Shown piece by piece: positions 14,758 through 15,882 of a stretch of 15,882 nucleotides of DNA. Within the stretch, counting starts at the first letter, position 1, and each line of letters begins with the position of its first letter. A program made the position numbers and the translations under genes. The notes below the pieces were generated by a model. That model ran no database searches. It worked only from the letters and a program-made list of their open reading frames with translations, and was not told the origin of the DNA. Source of the DNA: Symbiodinium natans (lineage: Eukaryota > Sar > Dinophyceae > Suessiales > Symbiodiniaceae); assembly GCA_905221605.1 (NCBI GenBank), contig CAJNDS010002825.1, positions 252,001 to 267,882 on the forward strand, read 5' to 3'.

Positions 14758-15025
14758 GTAAGTAAGTATTCTATTCTTTGCGGCAAGCCACAAGACAACT
14801 GGCAACACGTCGCTCGAGAAAAGGCTGAGAGTACGAACTCCAGGAGATTGCACCCGCGTCGAGTTGCGCGATTCGCTTCTCAAGAAAAGCTGAGAGACGT
14901 GTGGTTTCCCAACACATCTTGACACAGCCATAAAGGACAATGCTTAATATAGTAATATAGACTATAGAAGGGTGAGAACTCCATCCATCGGTTCTCTCGC
15001 TTATGTGTATATACACACATGTATG

Positions 15026-15056
<31 letters not shown>

Positions 15057-15252
15057 CTATATCTATATCTATATATCTATATCCTACTTATTTATGAGCG
15101 GCCCCTTTTCTCAGTCAGTGAGAGCACGAGTTGAATGATCACTACGTGCTACGCATATGCCTTCCGATCGCCAGCACGACTTGTCCCCGAAGAGCGCTCT
15201 CAGCCCGGTGTCCTCGCTCAGCAGCCATCTACACCCGTCAGTGGTTTATCAG
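14758..15252 (+). other. Intron of the downstream chain (GT-AG, 495 bp)
   Basis: Begins with GTAAGT. Contains GAGAAAAGCTGAGAG direct repeats near 14815 and 14879 and the TA/CTATAT microsatellite at 15006-15081. No gene seen. Confidence 0.5.
15006..15081. repeat. TA/CATA/CTATAT microsatellite
   Basis: Mixed TATACACACATG, TATATA and TATATC units. It is the third copy of this repeat type in the window. Confidence 0.95.
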
Positions 15253-15376
15253 TGGCCGCGCTCAGCACCCCCATCACGGCCCCCCCCAAACGTGAGTCTC
15301 CCTCTCTCTCTCTCGACCGGAGGAACGTGACGGCATGCTTTCCCATCAACGCCACCTCGCCACCTGGCAAAAGTCG
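15253..15376 (+). CDS. Exon of unrecognised glycoprotein with two sequons
   Basis: TATCAG acceptor (next base T) in phase 1. Reads AALSTPITAPPKRESPSLSL then DRRNVTACFPINATSPPGKS. NVT and NAT are N-glycosylation sequons; Ser/Pro/Thr richness suggests an exposed linker. A GTGAGT at 15292 looks like a good donor, but the coding text resumes in the same frame only about 28 nt later, so read-through is preferred. The end is a GC donor in phase 2. Confidence 0.48.
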
Positions 15377-15570
15377 GCATGCTCTGCATTCCAATTCCTA
15401 ACATAGGACTCCCTGCTAGGGCTGCGTTTTCAAGAGTGTTGGGAGAGTTCGCAGGTCTCTTGAGAGAGCAGAATTTGCAGCTCACCGCGCCACCCCTGTG
15501 CCTCTCTTTGTTTTTGTTGGTCTTTCTCTCCTTCTTCTCTCCTTCTCTCCTTAAAAAGTGAAGAAGAGAG

Positions 15571-15676
15571 GTCTGTTTGTCCAACCTTGGATAACAATCC
15601 GCCAACCGTGGATGGCTACAACGTCCCGGTCTACGGCACCCTCGAATGCTTGCAGCGTCCTGGCGCATCAGAGAAT
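15571..15676 (+). CDS. Exon of unrecognised protein: DNNPPTVDGYNVPVYGTLEC
   Basis: AGAGAG|G acceptor in phase 2 after a CT-rich tract. Reads SVCPTLDNNPPTVDGYNVPV then YGTLECLQRPGASEN, with two Cys. The 3' end is not settled: GC donors exist at 15663 and 15677, and the frame stops at 15719. The gene probably continues beyond the window. Confidence 0.45.
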
Positions 15677-15882
15677 GGCTTTAAAAAAAGGGTGCCAAGT
15701 TGGAGGTCTTCTGACATCTCATAACCCTGGCACAAGAGCCTCATTAGCTGAGCTAAGGTACTGCGTGCTGTGGAACCCTGACCAGTGAAGCATGAAGTGG
15801 CCCAAATTGGATGAATTCGGCTTTTGAATCTGAATCCGAATCGCCCGCAAGTGGCGATGCTGCCCGTTCCCCCCCCCCCCCC

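Noticed and set aside
14259-14798. 179-codon minus-strand ORF
   Set aside because: Composed of reverse-read CT/GA repeats (Ser/Pro and Arg/Glu runs); overlaps a better supported + strand exon at 14670.
15700-15790. Possible tRNA-like segment near the right edge
   Set aside because: No cloverleaf pairing or TTC loop could be built by eye.
1-15882. Bacterial or phage defence system, CRISPR, transposase
   Set aside because: No such motifs, no direct-repeat/spacer array, and the gene structure is plainly eukaryotic.

Overview
This window looks like nuclear DNA from an alveolate protist, most likely a dinoflagellate; a chromerid is the main alternative. The evidence is gene architecture. A sulfatase gene is recognisable on the + strand, but only as more than 20 short exons (about 40-110 bp) separated by introns of 67 bp to 1.4 kb. 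When exons are placed so that conserved sulfatase motifs stay in frame, most introns start with GC or GA instead of GT, and nearly all end in AG with a G as the first exon base. GT/GC/GA donors with an AG|G acceptor are a known peculiarity of dinoflagellate nuclear genes. Bacterial features (operons, ribosome binding sites, compact genes) are absent, and the longest uninterrupted ORFs are mostly chance readings of introns.

Positions 177-9721 hold the sulfatase catalytic region in the expected order: N-terminal metal-binding DD motif, formylglycine signature (CAPSR...TG), GKW motif, a helix/strand block, the TSDNGG metal-binding motif, the PLRGGK lysine motif and a C-terminal region rich in Asp and Pro. 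The left edge of the window cuts the gene, so the start codon is not seen. Exons that chain in compatible phase continue to about 11338 and encode a Cys-rich extension (a CCC cluster) that I do not recognise.

Positions 11740-15882 contain further + strand exon candidates. They include an in-frame 96-bp duplication with a Cys-bearing repeat (12159-12350) and a phase-compatible chain from 13281 to the right edge. The encoded peptides carry N-glycosylation sequons (NGT, NVT, NAT) and Cys residues, which suggests a secreted or luminal protein. I cannot tell whether this is the tail of the sulfatase or a second gene, because no convincing stop, poly(A) signal or new start separates them.

The introns carry most of the unusual structure: CT microsatellites serving as polypyrimidine tracts, TA/CATA microsatellites, G or C runs of 10-15 nt, 8-bp-period tandem arrays of three unrelated sequences (AGGCCTCT, CACTAGGT, AGAGTCAA), and one intron (3955-5344) that contains a 113-codon coiled-coil ORF beginning just after a tandem array. 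No tRNA, rRNA, CRISPR, transposase or minus-strand gene could be supported. All exon boundaries are inferred by eye from motif alignment, phase and splice dinucleotides, without transcript data.
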